Shown here: positions 45,398 to 54,675 of the stretch, one piece after another
Layout of the letters: each line of letters opens with the position of its first letter
Numbering within the stretch: the first letter of the stretch is position 1
Assembly (NCBI RefSeq): GCF_900168015.1
Contig: NZ_FUYR01000001.1
Location: 343,968-407,967 of the forward strand
Origin: Daejeonella lutea
Lineage (GTDB): Bacteria; Bacteroidota; Bacteroidia; Sphingobacteriales; Sphingobacteriaceae
DNA length: 64,000 nt
Reading direction: 5' to 3'
The notes under the pieces: generated by a model
The model's input: the letters and a program-made list of their open reading frames with translations, nothing else
The model's database searches: none
What the model was told of the DNA's origin: nothing
Program-made: the position numbers and the translations under genes

Positions 45398-48340
45398 ATG
45401 AATTCTAAACCCACCAAGTCAGATTACGAGCATCAATTTGATATTTTAGAGCATTCCCCGCTACCATCAGCCATTTTTGTATCGGAAGATATCATCATAA
45501 GGTTTGCGAATGAGCCAATTTTAGCAGTATGGGGTAAAGATCGTTCGGTGATTGGTAAGCCCTTTGAGCAAGCTCTACCTGAATTGAAGGGACAGCCATT
45601 CGCAAGCATAATTAGGAACGTCTGGAAAACAGGAGTAAGCTATCAGGCGACTGATACCCCCGCAATTCTTAAAGTTAATGGCATTGATACAAAATTCTAC
45701 TTTGATTTCGCCTTTAAACCATTAAAAGATGAGAACGAAGAAGTATATGCCATACTAAATACAGTTACCAATGTTTCTGAACGTCATGTCATTCTCGATA
45801 AGGTCGGTGAAGCTGTTGCAGCCTTATTACGGGAGCAGGAACTGAATGAGGAGTTGGTGGCAATAAATGAAGAGCTTAAACGTACTCAGGAAACACTATC
45901 AGCCTCTAACGATACACTGGAGGCCCGAATAGCTGAACGTACCCAGGCTTTGGCAGAGAGTGAAGAGCGGATTCGTTATATGCTTGCGGATGCGCCGGTT
46001 TCCATAGCCTTACTTACAGGTCCTGACATGGTAATTGAAGCTGCCAATAAGAAGATGCTTGAAGCCTGGGGTAAGGATGGAAATATTATCGGAAAGCCAT
46101 TAAAATTCGCCCTGCCTGAATTGAAGGGTCAGGATTTCCTCGGTTTACTCGATCAAGTCTACGCTTCTGGAAAGCTTTATGAAGGAAATGAAGTGCGAGC
46201 GTTGATTGAGCAGAATGGAGAAATGGAAGAGGTCTATTCAAATTTTGTTTATCAACCTTTAAAGGATGATCGGGGCAATACCTTTGGAATTGTGATGACA
46301 GCAAATGTTGTTACTGAGCAGGTTCGCGCAAGGCAGAACGTAGAAAGAAGCGAACATCTTCTCCGCAGTATGGTTACAACAGCCCCAATTGGTATGACCA
46401 TTTTGCGTGGCCGAGACATGATTGTAGATCTGGCAAATGGTCCGATGCTTGAAATTTGGAATCATAGCCACGAAGAGGTTATTGGACGTAAGCTCATGGA
46501 TATATTTCCCGAACTTACGGATCAGCCATACCCTAAACTGCTGTTGAGTGTATTTGATACAGGAAAGCCTGTTAAGATGCCTGAGCTGGAAGCAGACATT
46601 ATATCCCCGCACGGCAATAAGCATATTTATATCGACTTTTCTTATGATCCCTTATTTGATGCCAATGGGGATGTCGAGGCTATAATGGCCACTGTTATTG
46701 ATATTACCGAGATTGTTGAAACCCGGAAAAAACTGGAAATGAGCCAGGAAGAACTGCAAGCAACTAATGAGGAATTGAGTTCCACGGTTGAAGAATTAGC
46801 AGCAGCGAATGAGGAACAAATTTCCATAAACGACGAATTAGCGACAACACAAGAACACTTACAAGCAACTGTCAATGAACTTGCCAGCAGCGAATCTCGA
46901 TTCCGTTTTATGTTGAATGCGATCCCGCAACAGGTGTGGACAGCTTCACCTGACGGATCTCTAGATTATGTAAATCAGGTGGTATGTGACGATTTTGGGT
47001 ATAATACGGAAGAAATCGTGGGACATGGATGGCAAAAGTTTATACATCCCGCGGACATCGATGAATGTATCAAAGCTTGGTCGGCCTCCTTGCAGACGGG
47101 AAATCCATATATGGTTGAATTCCGCCTCCAATTTCATGATGGCACATATCGCTGGCATTTGGCACGGGCAGTTCCATTTGTTGAAGATGGTGAGATAAAA
47201 TTATGGCTGGGAACAAATACTGATATTGAAATCCAAAAAGAAAACGAAATAAAAAAGGATGAGTTCCTTTCGATAGCCAGCCATGAGCTAAAAACTCCTT
47301 TAACCAGCATAAAAGCCTTTAATCAGCTGCTTCAGAGAGTCAAAGAACCTGATAAAGTTGAAAAATTTGTTCAAAAATCTGCAGAGCATATCTCGCGCCT
47401 TGAGCGACTTATTTCCGATCTACTTGATGTTACTAAGATCAATGCTGGGAAAATGCAATATAATATGGAGCCGTTCAATTTCGGCGGCATGGTTCGCGAA
47501 AGTGTTAACATACTGCGCCATACAGCTCCGGATCATGAAGTCATCCTCGAAAGTGTTGCTGATATCGAATATACTGGAGATAAATTCAGACTTGAATTAG
47601 TGATCAACAACTTCATTTCGAATGCGATAAAATATTCTCCCGAAGGGAAGAAAATTATTGTTAATTGTAGAATCGAAGAAGGCAATATTGTATTTTCTGT
47701 ACAGGATTTTGGCGTCGGAATTGCCGAAGAGAATTTAGATAAGCTTTTTGACCGCTATTACCGGGTAGATAACACTGCTATGCGTTTTGAAGGACTGGGA
47801 TTGGGGCTCTTCATTTCCTCGGAGATCCTAAAGCGTCACAAAGGAAGCTTCTGGATAGAGGGCAGGGAGGGCGAGGGATCCACATTTTATTTCGGCTTGC
47901 CTCTAAAACTGGAAGCGAATAATGAGGTGTTGAAAAATACCGACAACTACTATCAGGATTCGACTGTAACTATGTTCAATAACCCGGAGCATAGGCGTAT
48001 TGAATTGGATTGGACAGGGTTCCAAAATTTCGACACTGTCAAAAAAGGTTGCTTAAGGGCTCTTGAGATGATAAGCGCTCATAAATGTACGAGCGTGTTA
48101 AATGACAATCGAAACGTAATTGGTACCTGGTCGGAAGCTTCAGATTGGGCTGGTGAAGTCTTTTTTCCATTGATGGAGAAAGAAGGAATCAAACGTCTGG
48201 CCTGGATATTTTCTTCAAGTGTTTTCAGCCAGTTGTCGGCTAAAAAGAGCATTGATGTGGATGTTTCAAATATAACAACCCAGTTTTTCACGGATATTGA
48301 AGAAGCAAAAATGTGGCTTGAGCGTGAGAATGATATCTAG
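45398..48340 (+). CDS. multi-PAS sensor histidine kinase with C-terminal STAS-like domain (orphan)
   Basis: 980 residues, no membrane helix. Three closely related PAS domains (~20-130, ~195-310, ~325-440) repeat the phrase I-G-K-P/R-x-x-x-x-x-L/F-P-E-L. A coiled coil (~445-498, N-E-E-L repeats) and a fourth PAS (~500-612) follow, then HisKA with His629 (SIASHELKTPLTS), HATPase (~735-852; FGVGIAEENLDKLF, GLGLGLFISSEI) and an extra 125-residue C-terminus. That tail (LNDNRNVIGTWSEASDWAGEVFFPLMEKEGIKRLAWIFSSSVFSQ) resembles stand-alone STAS/SpoIIAA-like proteins of Bacteroidota. No response regulator is adjacent. Confidence 0.94.
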   Translation: MNSKPTKSDYEHQFDILEHSPLPSAIFVSEDIIIRFANEPILAVWGKDRSVIGKPFEQALPELKGQPFASIIRNVWKTGVSYQATDTPAILKVNGIDTKFYFDFAFKPLKDENEEVYAILNTVTNVSERHVILDKVGEAVAALLREQELNEELVAINEELKRTQETLSASNDTLEARIAERTQALAESEERIRYMLADAPVSIALLTGPDMVIEAANKKMLEAWGKDGNIIGKPLKFALPELKGQDFLGLLDQVYASGKLYEGNEVRALIEQNGEMEEVYSNFVYQPLKDDRGNTFGIVMTANVVTEQVRARQNVERSEHLLRSMVTTAPIGMTILRGRDMIVDLANGPMLEIWNHSHEEVIGRKLMDIFPELTDQPYPKLLLSVFDTGKPVKMPELEADIISPHGNKHIYIDFSYDPLFDANGDVEAIMATVIDITEIVETRKKLEMSQEELQATNEELSSTVEELAAANEEQISINDELATTQEHLQATVNELASSESRFRFMLNAIPQQVWTASPDGSLDYVNQVVCDDFGYNTEEIVGHGWQKFIHPADIDECIKAWSASLQTGNPYMVEFRLQFHDGTYRWHLARAVPFVEDGEIKLWLGTNTDIEIQKENEIKKDEFLSIASHELKTPLTSIKAFNQLLQRVKEPDKVEKFVQKSAEHISRLERLISDLLDVTKINAGKMQYNMEPFNFGGMVRESVNILRHTAPDHEVILESVADIEYTGDKFRLELVINNFISNAIKYSPEGKKIIVNCRIEEGNIVFSVQDFGVGIAEENLDKLFDRYYRVDNTAMRFEGLGLGLFISSEILKRHKGSFWIEGREGEGSTFYFGLPLKLEANNEVLKNTDNYYQDSTVTMFNNPEHRRIELDWTGFQNFDTVKKGCLRALEMISAHKCTSVLNDNRNVIGTWSEASDWAGEVFFPLMEKEGIKRLAWIFSSSVFSQLSAKKSIDVDVSNITTQFFTDIEEAKMWLERENDI

Positions 48341-48515
48341 ATTCTTCAACATCTTAATAAGAGTTGGAAATCTCGTAACATGAGATGAATAATGCTACTT
48401 GAACTCCATTCTTAGCGTATTTCAGTTAAACTGAATATGATTGAGTTTGTGATGTTCGTTCAATGGTATAGTAAAACTTGATGCTTTAATATCTCTGAAC
48501 TATCTCTTACCATTG

Positions 48516-48971
48516 ATGTTATTATGTTTAATGGCACTAAAACGCAGGAGATATAGCAAAGAATTCGTTCATAGGAAGTTGGTTTTTAAACTTCGGATCT
48601 TTCTTGCGCTTTTTTTCATCATGCTTATCATTAGCATTTATGATGTGTCTTTTTCATATATAGCTCCTGGCAAGGCTCTGTTCGCTTTTCTGATCGGTAT
48701 GGTTCTTGGCTACATAGTAGGAAGTGCGGCTAACGTGGTTTGGCATGAGGAAGCCAATAAAGTTATGATGAAAATGGATATTATAAGCGGCGTTATCCTT
48801 GTCCTGTACCTTATTTTCGCAATATTTAAAAGAACGATTTTTCATTACTGGTTTAGTGGAAATGAACTTTCTGGATTCGTAATTTCGCTTTCAGCTGGTA
48901 TAATGCTGGGGAGATTCGTGTCTGTGAGGAAACAGATCATTTCCGTTCTTAAACGCGAGGATAAACACTAA
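48516..48971 (+). CDS. four-helix membrane protein of unknown function
   Basis: 151 residues from ATG 48516; ATG 48531 is equally possible. Four hydrophobic segments (IFLALFFIMLIISIYDVSF, ALFAFLIGMVLGYIVGSAANVV, IISGVILVLYLIFAIF, GFVISLSAGIMLGRFVSV) are separated by short charged loops. The layout is reminiscent of CcdC/DUF1453 proteins, but I would not name it. It converges on the DUF2236 gene with 12 bp between stops and no terminator. Confidence 0.7.
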   Translation: MLLCLMALKRRRYSKEFVHRKLVFKLRIFLALFFIMLIISIYDVSFSYIAPGKALFAFLIGMVLGYIVGSAANVVWHEEANKVMMKMDIISGVILVLYLIFAIFKRTIFHYWFSGNELSGFVISLSAGIMLGRFVSVRKQIISVLKREDKH

Positions 48972-48983
48972 CCATGGTGGACG

Positions 48984-49742
48984 TTAACTAACTTTTAATG
49001 CCAGTATCTGGTCGCGGTACCTCGAAGGCAGAATAAAGTCCTTTACTATCCCGTCGAGCTTAAAAAGCCGAAAAACCTTGTATGCACTAACTACAGGCCC
49101 TAGAAGTTTGATGCCGTTCAAGGACAACATTTCCCTTACCTCTGGTGGGGTTATCAAATTTTGTGCTTGCCTTAGCAAAGCATATCGCACAAGTCCCAGA
49201 TGTTTGCGGTATTGTTTATAAAGATCAGTTGTAAGGGCTCCATTTGCCATGTTATTTTCCAGGTGAATCTTTCTGCTTTCTTTCCATAGTGCAAGATTTT
49301 CTGGCAGCCCCTTAATTCCCATTCGTAAACCTACATCATTAAATACCTTGAATACCTCAGCTTGCTCGGCTTCAGTCAATTTACGTTCCAGTACTTCAAA
49401 TGCCCGTATCGAATAATCGATAAGCATGTACAGAACATCGCGATATGCCCAATCGGGAATTTGAGCTCCGCGGCTGGCTTCGACATTTTTATGTATCGCC
49501 GTGATTTGGTCAATTGCTCTTAAGGCTGATTCATAGTCTGAGAAGACAATTTTTTTAGCATAAGCAACAGTTGAGAACAACCTGCCAATGGGGTCGGATG
49601 GAAGACGTCCGGTAAAATATAACCAATCTACTGCTTTATTTAATGCGAACTCAGCAGATGCCCCGGCGAATATAAAAAGTATAGTATCCGGATTTCCCCA
49701 GATTTTCCTGACAACTGAATCCTTTGTTACAAAATCTATCAT
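48984..49742 (-). CDS. DUF2236 (MpaB-like) oxygenase-family protein
   Basis: 252 residues with the family pattern: VVRKIWGNPDTILFIFAGASAEFALN, FTGRLPSDPIGRLFSTVAYAKKIVFSD, AIHKNVEASRGAQIPDWAYRDVLYMLIDYSIRAFEVLER and a C-terminal RYALLRQAQNLITPPEVREML. DUF2236 includes fungal MpaB oxygenase and latex-clearing protein, which use haem; here the His of IHKNV is a plausible ligand. Its ATG overlaps the stop of the DUF2809 gene by 4 bp, so the pair is translationally coupled. Confidence 0.87.
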   Translation of the reverse strand: MIDFVTKDSVVRKIWGNPDTILFIFAGASAEFALNKAVDWLYFTGRLPSDPIGRLFSTVAYAKKIVFSDYESALRAIDQITAIHKNVEASRGAQIPDWAYRDVLYMLIDYSIRAFEVLERKLTEAEQAEVFKVFNDVGLRMGIKGLPENLALWKESRKIHLENNMANGALTTDLYKQYRKHLGLVRYALLRQAQNLITPPEVREMLSLNGIKLLGPVVSAYKVFRLFKLDGIVKDFILPSRYRDQILALKVS

Positions 49743-50110
49743 CTCATAATCCTCCTTTCAACAATCAATACTGTTATAATTCCGAGGGTGTATGCCAATA
49801 TGTCTAACCACGAAAATGAAGTACCTATTATTATATTAGCTAATGGATAGTGACTTAATCCTAAAACTTCTACTATCCGGAAATATTGCAAAGTTTCAAG
49901 TAGGCAAGCAAAAATCAGCACGCTTAAGGCGATTACTGTTTTGTTTGCAACTAATACAGACTTGACCAGGCAGTAGAGGAGGATTACGACCAAGTAGTCG
50001 CCGACATAGGGTCTTACAATTAAATCATTTACGTACAAGGCAATGAATACCTCAGTCAGAAGAAGCATTATCGCAAGTTCAATATATTTGCTATCCAGCC
50101 TAAGTTGCAT
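49739..50110 (-). CDS. DUF2809 membrane protein
   Basis: 123 residues from the ATG at 50110 (MQLRLDSKYIELAIMLLLTEVFIALYVNDLIVRPYVGDYLVVILLYCLVKS); the frame extends 16 codons further to a TTG. Four hydrophobic helices and the family signature NDLIVRPYVGDYLVV, with the ending GTSFSWLDILAYTLGIITVLIVE, identify DUF2809, of unknown function. Coupled to the DUF2236 gene. Confidence 0.87.
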   Translation of the reverse strand: MQLRLDSKYIELAIMLLLTEVFIALYVNDLIVRPYVGDYLVVILLYCLVKSVLVANKTVIALSVLIFACLLETLQYFRIVEVLGLSHYPLANIIIGTSFSWLDILAYTLGIITVLIVERRIMR

Positions 50111-50228
50111 AAAAGTACTTTGATGTGCAAAGTAAATCATTATTAAGGATAACTGCAAGTATTTAGAAATTCCATGTCATTATCAATGTGATGCTTGAGT
50201 GTTCGCGTTGAATCGTAACGATTTGAAA

Positions 50229-50625
50229 AAAAAGTACGTAGAAGAGTTGACTGCCGATAGGCTCCCAAAACTAAACGCAAAAGCAATAACTTCCTTGATA
50301 AGCGATAAAAGGGGATTATTTGGGGTATGGCCAATAGTGTTCTGATTTCTTTTGACCCGGCAAAAATTAAATTACTATCCCAACCGCATGTCTATCTCGT
50401 CACTCCTAAGCAAAAGGAAAGCAATGTGTGGCACAACGCATCGTACTGGGGCACCCTGGCGGTAATCTTTACAGAACAGCAGGCGGCAAATTATTCAAAT
50501 TTAATCCTGACACTATTAAACTAGACATTTTGGATGAGAAGGCCTCGAAATCGACCATTGACGGACAAGGTAAATTATATTTCAGCAGAGGAACGCATCT
50601 GTGGCAATATATAGCTGGAAAGTAA
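50229..50625 (+). pseudogene. decayed C-terminus of a beta-propeller protein
   Basis: Three successive reading frames together encode a piece resembling the last ~135 residues of the intact propeller protein at 58996-60972. Frame a (~50229-50320) gives ITSLISDKRGLF; frame b (~50321-50420) WGMANSVLISFDPAKIKLL; frame c (~50421-50625) AQRIVLGHPGGNLYRTAGGK and KLYFSRGTHLWQY before a stop. The intact homologue has GLIYGIVDKKTFFVFDAASK, then PRIFVEGPKGEFYLLFAKGG and RIFFVSGSHLYSY at matching places. At least two frameshifts and the missing 5' part mark it as a relic. Confidence 0.75.
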
Positions 50626-50663
50626 TTGAACGGATTGTATTTATTGCTGTAATTAAGTATCTT

Positions 50664-50675
50664 GGGTACGTAAAC
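50664..50675. promoter_or_regulatory. partial copy of the GGGTACGT element
   Basis: GGGTACGTAAAC lies 6 bp before the ATG at 50682 and matches one half of the palindrome at 60978-60997. It also sits in a TACGT-aa-ACGTA repeat, so its identity as the same operator is tentative. Confidence 0.3.
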
Positions 50676-50681
50676 GTAGAT

Positions 50682-51629
50682 ATGAAAAAGCAAATTTCCA
50701 GACGATATTTCATCGCAGGCTCAGGGGCATTATTTGCAGGGTTCGCACTGAATCTTGATGCATCCGCTTTCCTGGCGGACGAACCCATAATCGATATTCA
50801 TCAGCACACTGATTATGCCGGGCGGACACAGGAACAAATGCATGCTCACCAGCGCGCCATGGGTATTACCACCACCATACTTCTACCTGCAGGGAGACCC
50901 TTGAGTTATGGCTCAACACATTATGGCGTAAGTAACGGACTGCAGGTTAAAGCCGGTGGTAATGAGATATGTTACGCTTTTGCCCAGCAACATAAGGATG
51001 AATTCACTTATGGTGCCTGCGAAGTTCCTGATTTTCCTGGCGCGATACCTGAACTTGAGAAATACCTGAAACTTGGTGCAAAGGTGATTGGCGAGCTTAA
51101 ATTTAACGTCGAGTGCGACTCTCCGGAGATGCGCAAGATATACGAGCTCGCTCAGGCATATAATGTTCCGGTTCTTATGCACTGGCAATATAATATGTAT
51201 AACCGGGGCTACGACCGCTTTCACAAAATGTTAAAGAAGTATCCGAAAGTGAATTTCATTGGGCATTCTCAAACCTTTTGGGCAAACATTGATAAGAATC
51301 ATACTGATCAGAACGTGTTATACCCTAAGGGAAAAGTTACTCCAGGAGGATGGACAGACCGATTACTTAGCGACTATCCCAATATGTACGGTGATATGTC
51401 CGGGGGCTCGGGTCTTAACTCCATGACCAGGGACGAAGACCATGCCCGGGAATTCCTAAAACGACATCAGGACAAATTGCTCTATGGGAGCGACTGTGAC
51501 GATAAAGTTGGGACGGGAGCAGCTTGCCAGGGTGCAGGCACAATTGCGGCCATCAAAAAGCTTTCACCGACAAAGGAAATTGAAAGAAAGCTTCTCTACC
51601 ACAATGCTAAAAAACTCTTTCGCTTGTAG
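50682..51629 (+). CDS. amidohydrolase (COG2159-type), Tat-exported
   Basis: 315 residues from the ATG at 50682, which gives a proper Tat signal (MKKQISRRYFIAGSGALFAGFAL); the longer frame from 50601 overlaps the relic propeller. Amidohydrolase_2 features: IIDIHQHTDY (H40-x-H42), VLMHWQYN, NFIGHSQTFW and LLYGSDCDD, the metal and catalytic residues of this TIM-barrel family, which includes decarboxylases and lactone hydrolases. First intact gene of the polysaccharide-lyase block; 53 bp before the next gene. Confidence 0.9.
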   Translation: MKKQISRRYFIAGSGALFAGFALNLDASAFLADEPIIDIHQHTDYAGRTQEQMHAHQRAMGITTTILLPAGRPLSYGSTHYGVSNGLQVKAGGNEICYAFAQQHKDEFTYGACEVPDFPGAIPELEKYLKLGAKVIGELKFNVECDSPEMRKIYELAQAYNVPVLMHWQYNMYNRGYDRFHKMLKKYPKVNFIGHSQTFWANIDKNHTDQNVLYPKGKVTPGGWTDRLLSDYPNMYGDMSGGSGLNSMTRDEDHAREFLKRHQDKLLYGSDCDDKVGTGAACQGAGTIAAIKKLSPTKEIERKLLYHNAKKLFRL

Positions 51630-51682
51630 CCGGTCCACATCACATTATTTAATTAAAACTATCAAACAGAAATACAGATTCG

Positions 51683-53818
51683 ATGAAGGAAAGAAACGAG
51701 CGACGGGATTTTATACGGAAAGTTTCATTGACAAGCCTGGGTATTGGTCTTGTAAACCCATTTACAGAAGTTCAGGCTGCTCCCGCTGAAACTAAAATTA
51801 TCCCGGCTCTGGTTCCATCGTACAAACCATCAGGGCCTTCATTGCCATTTATCCCGCGTCGTACCGCAAGCTGGTGGGTTACGCTGAATGAAGTACAATG
51901 GTCGCAAAAGGGTATCAGGGATGAAATAAAACGCAGGGCAGCGGCTTTTGCAGAAGCAAAGATAGACACCGCTATTATTTTCGGCTGGCATATTCGCTTC
52001 GATTTTGCAAATTACTTCGGGGCCCTGCACGGCTACATGGCCGAAGTTGCAGATGAGCTCCATAAGCATGATATCAAACTGATGGATCATTATTCCTGTA
52101 ATCACACGGAGCGTCCGCGCGATAAAGCCGAGTTTGAAAAACTCCATAGGGGACAACGGCATCATGTTCTGTTATTTCATGATGAGGTAGCAAGGGATCA
52201 TGCGCAATACGAGAAACATTTTTTTAACGATATCTGTGAGATAGACCTCAGAGACGGTAGTCGCGGTTATGCGCGCCAGTATCAAATGGAAGCATTCTGC
52301 CATAATAATCCGGCATTTCTTGATATGCATGCTAAATACCTCCAGCGATTGCTTAAAGAGGTAGATCTGGATGGTATGCAGGTGGATGATATGTGTGATT
52401 ATGCCGGTTTGACCACGTGCGGGTGTCAGCATTGCCGCAGCCGTTTCAAGAAGGATTACGGTCATGAAATACCAGCTTTTTCAGATAAAAGCTTTTTCGG
52501 AGATACCAGCAAACCCATGCTGCAATGGGGCAATTATCAGAATCCGGTATTCAGGGACTGGATCCGGATGAAAACCGATGGTATTGTTGATCATGTGAAA
52601 ATGGTTAAAAGTATTCTTGGCGATAAACCATTAATGTCTTGTTGTTCTAGTACCGGGCCATTAACCCTTAATGCGATTTCCCTGGACCTGGAAAAAATGG
52701 CGCCGCACCTCGACTTCTTCATGCTCGAAAATGTGGGTACCAATATCAAAGGAGTTGACTGGCTGCACATGGACGCTGAAGCAATGAACCAAAAAGACAT
52801 AGTCCAATGGCGCGGCGATGCGGTTGCAATGGCCCTGAGTTACACCATTTATGAAATAGGAGGATATTTTGGATGGACACTCAGCCGTTTCTGGGGAGTG
52901 GCCAACTGGAGCAGCACCCTAACCAAGCGCCTTGAAAGAGATCCGCCGGATGCTATGGAACAGGAGGACGTTATTGCAGCGACTAATAAATGGGAATTGA
53001 AGCACAGCGACCTCGATATTCGGGACGGGAAGGATATTGTGGAAGTACGGGTCGTTAATAACAAGCTGTGTAAAGACAATGGATTCAAAGACGAAAACGG
53101 TGTAGAGCACTGGTTCAAAGCCAGGGCATGGTCGGGTCATCTCGTACAGGCCAATGTGGGCTATCGGTTTTTACGCTTTGAAGAGCTTGAAGATCGGGAA
53201 GCGTTGAGCCGGGAGAGGACACCGCTGATTATCGATGGGTCCGGGTGTATATCTGACAAGCAGTTTGAAGCAATTTGTTTTTATTTGGCGAAAGGTGGAA
53301 CTGCCTGGCTGGCATTGCCCTTTGGTACACACGATGAAAAAGGATTTAAGCGTACGGTGCCGCTGTCAGACAAGCTTCTGAAGTCCAATTATAAAAATCT
53401 CACGTTAGTGTCTTCTGCTATCGGTCGCAATACCCTAAATGAGTTCATTAGCACTCGTAAATTCAAACCGCTTATGCGTCAGGTTAGTGGTGATAGTGGA
53501 TGGACTGCCAGGTTCAGGTTACACAAAGGCAAACCCGTTATCCATTTTATGAATTCGAAAATGGAAGGTGTCCCTCATCCTACAGTAACGGATGTTCCTG
53601 GAAATCCTATTCTCGCGGGCATCAATTCGATGATCAAGAACAATGACTTGCAGTTCGAGATCCTAAAGGGCGGTCCGGATGTGTCAGGTTTGAAACTTCT
53701 AAGCCCTGAAATAGGGGCAGAAAAACGTAATATTCCAGTCGAGAAATTGAAGAATGGGAATACCCTAATTAGTGTTAGCCTGGATAAGATAAAGGTGTAT
53801 GCGGTTGCGCAGGGGTAG
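51683..53818 (+). CDS. glycoside-hydrolase-like TIM-barrel protein, Tat-exported
   Basis: 711 residues. ERRDFIRKVSLTSLGIGLVNP is a Tat-type signal. The N-terminal ~420 residues look like a GH42/GHL6-type barrel: WWVTLNEVQW, IDTAIIFGWHIRFD, DGMQVDDMCDYAG followed by the CGCQHCRSRFKKDYG cysteine cluster characteristic of this group, then MLENVGTN. The C-terminal part (~500-711: GYRFLRFEELEDREAL, LIIDGSGCISDKQFEAICFYLAKGGT) resembles a beta-galactosidase trimerisation domain. Role inferred: exo-acting glycosidase on oligosaccharides from the nearby lyases. Family assignment is moderate, coding certain. Confidence 0.85.
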   Translation: MKERNERRDFIRKVSLTSLGIGLVNPFTEVQAAPAETKIIPALVPSYKPSGPSLPFIPRRTASWWVTLNEVQWSQKGIRDEIKRRAAAFAEAKIDTAIIFGWHIRFDFANYFGALHGYMAEVADELHKHDIKLMDHYSCNHTERPRDKAEFEKLHRGQRHHVLLFHDEVARDHAQYEKHFFNDICEIDLRDGSRGYARQYQMEAFCHNNPAFLDMHAKYLQRLLKEVDLDGMQVDDMCDYAGLTTCGCQHCRSRFKKDYGHEIPAFSDKSFFGDTSKPMLQWGNYQNPVFRDWIRMKTDGIVDHVKMVKSILGDKPLMSCCSSTGPLTLNAISLDLEKMAPHLDFFMLENVGTNIKGVDWLHMDAEAMNQKDIVQWRGDAVAMALSYTIYEIGGYFGWTLSRFWGVANWSSTLTKRLERDPPDAMEQEDVIAATNKWELKHSDLDIRDGKDIVEVRVVNNKLCKDNGFKDENGVEHWFKARAWSGHLVQANVGYRFLRFEELEDREALSRERTPLIIDGSGCISDKQFEAICFYLAKGGTAWLALPFGTHDEKGFKRTVPLSDKLLKSNYKNLTLVSSAIGRNTLNEFISTRKFKPLMRQVSGDSGWTARFRLHKGKPVIHFMNSKMEGVPHPTVTDVPGNPILAGINSMIKNNDLQFEILKGGPDVSGLKLLSPEIGAEKRNIPVEKLKNGNTLISVSLDKIKVYAVAQG

Positions 53819-53864
53819 AGGTTAGTATGAATCCCCACCAGGTTTAATATATACAATAGAAAAA

Positions 53865-54599
53865 ATGATCCCGAACAAAACACTTTTTAAGCTAGTCCTA
53901 TTTTTAGTTGTCTTTTTATTAGATGGTTTGATAACGACCGATTCAGCAACAGCACAGGACAAAAAGGAGCTCCTGATTGTGACCTTCGGAAACTCGACCA
54001 CGGCGCCGAGAAAGGGGATCGAACAAGTTTACGCGGTGCGCATTCATGACTTGCTAAATGAGGCGGGAATACAGAATAGGGTTATTAATTCTGGGATAGG
54101 TGGCAGCCATTCGGGTTCGGTAAAAGACAACGACTTTACGAAGATTGAGCACGGAATGGATCGTTTTGAGAAGGCTGTCTTAAACCATCATCCTGACTGG
54201 GTGACGCTAAACTTCGGCCTCAACGATGCCTACCAGGACAAAGGGGAAGGGACCTCGTCCCGGATTCCAGTTGAAAGGTATATCGAGAATCTGAATTATT
54301 TCATCTCCCGCATTAAAAACGATAATGGGAAGGTTATCTTACTAACCCCGAATCCTGTGGGATCCAAGCTTCCCAAATTTCGCTATGAACGCTTAACTCA
54401 GTACCAAAAAGCCGCGAAGAGCATCGCGAAAGCAAATCGTGTTTACTTTATCGATTCCTGGAAATTGTTCTACCGTCATACGCGTAAAAACCCACAAAGC
54501 ATTGATTCATTGCTGCCTGATGGCACTCATCCTAATGACGAGGGCCATAAACTTATCGCAGAAGCTATAGCGAGGATAATCCGGAAGGCCGAGAGGTAA
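53865..54599 (+). CDS. SGNH/GDSL-family hydrolase
   Basis: 244 residues with a signal peptide (LVLFLVVFLLDGLITTDSATA). Blocks of the family: block I VTFGNSTTAPRKG (Ser44, with Asn instead of the usual Asp in GDS), block II NSGIGGSHSG, block III NFGLNDAY and block V DGTHPNDEGH with the catalytic Asp-x-x-His. Such enzymes remove acetyl or other esters from glycans. It starts 47 bp after the glycosidase-like gene on the same strand, so deacylation of the same polysaccharide is likely. Confidence 0.9.
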   Translation: MIPNKTLFKLVLFLVVFLLDGLITTDSATAQDKKELLIVTFGNSTTAPRKGIEQVYAVRIHDLLNEAGIQNRVINSGIGGSHSGSVKDNDFTKIEHGMDRFEKAVLNHHPDWVTLNFGLNDAYQDKGEGTSSRIPVERYIENLNYFISRIKNDNGKVILLTPNPVGSKLPKFRYERLTQYQKAAKSIAKANRVYFIDSWKLFYRHTRKNPQSIDSLLPDGTHPNDEGHKLIAEAIARIIRKAER

Positions 54600-54675
54600 A
54601 GTGTGAAATCGGAGGTCTGAACGCAGAAATCAAGTTCATTCCTACATCTTAATCAATAGATCACACTGTCTCGAA

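Noticed and set aside
50327-50524. 65-codon ORF as a separate small gene
   Set aside because: Its first part aligns with a propeller blade and its second part is out of frame relative to the homologue, so it is a piece of the pseudogene.
50428-50625. 65-codon ORF as a separate small gene
   Set aside because: It matches the last blades of the propeller protein at 58996-60972, and is the C-terminal relic of the same pseudogene.
50601-50681. Longer N-terminus for the amidohydrolase
   Set aside because: It overlaps the propeller relic in another frame, and the ATG at 50682 opens a proper Tat signal.
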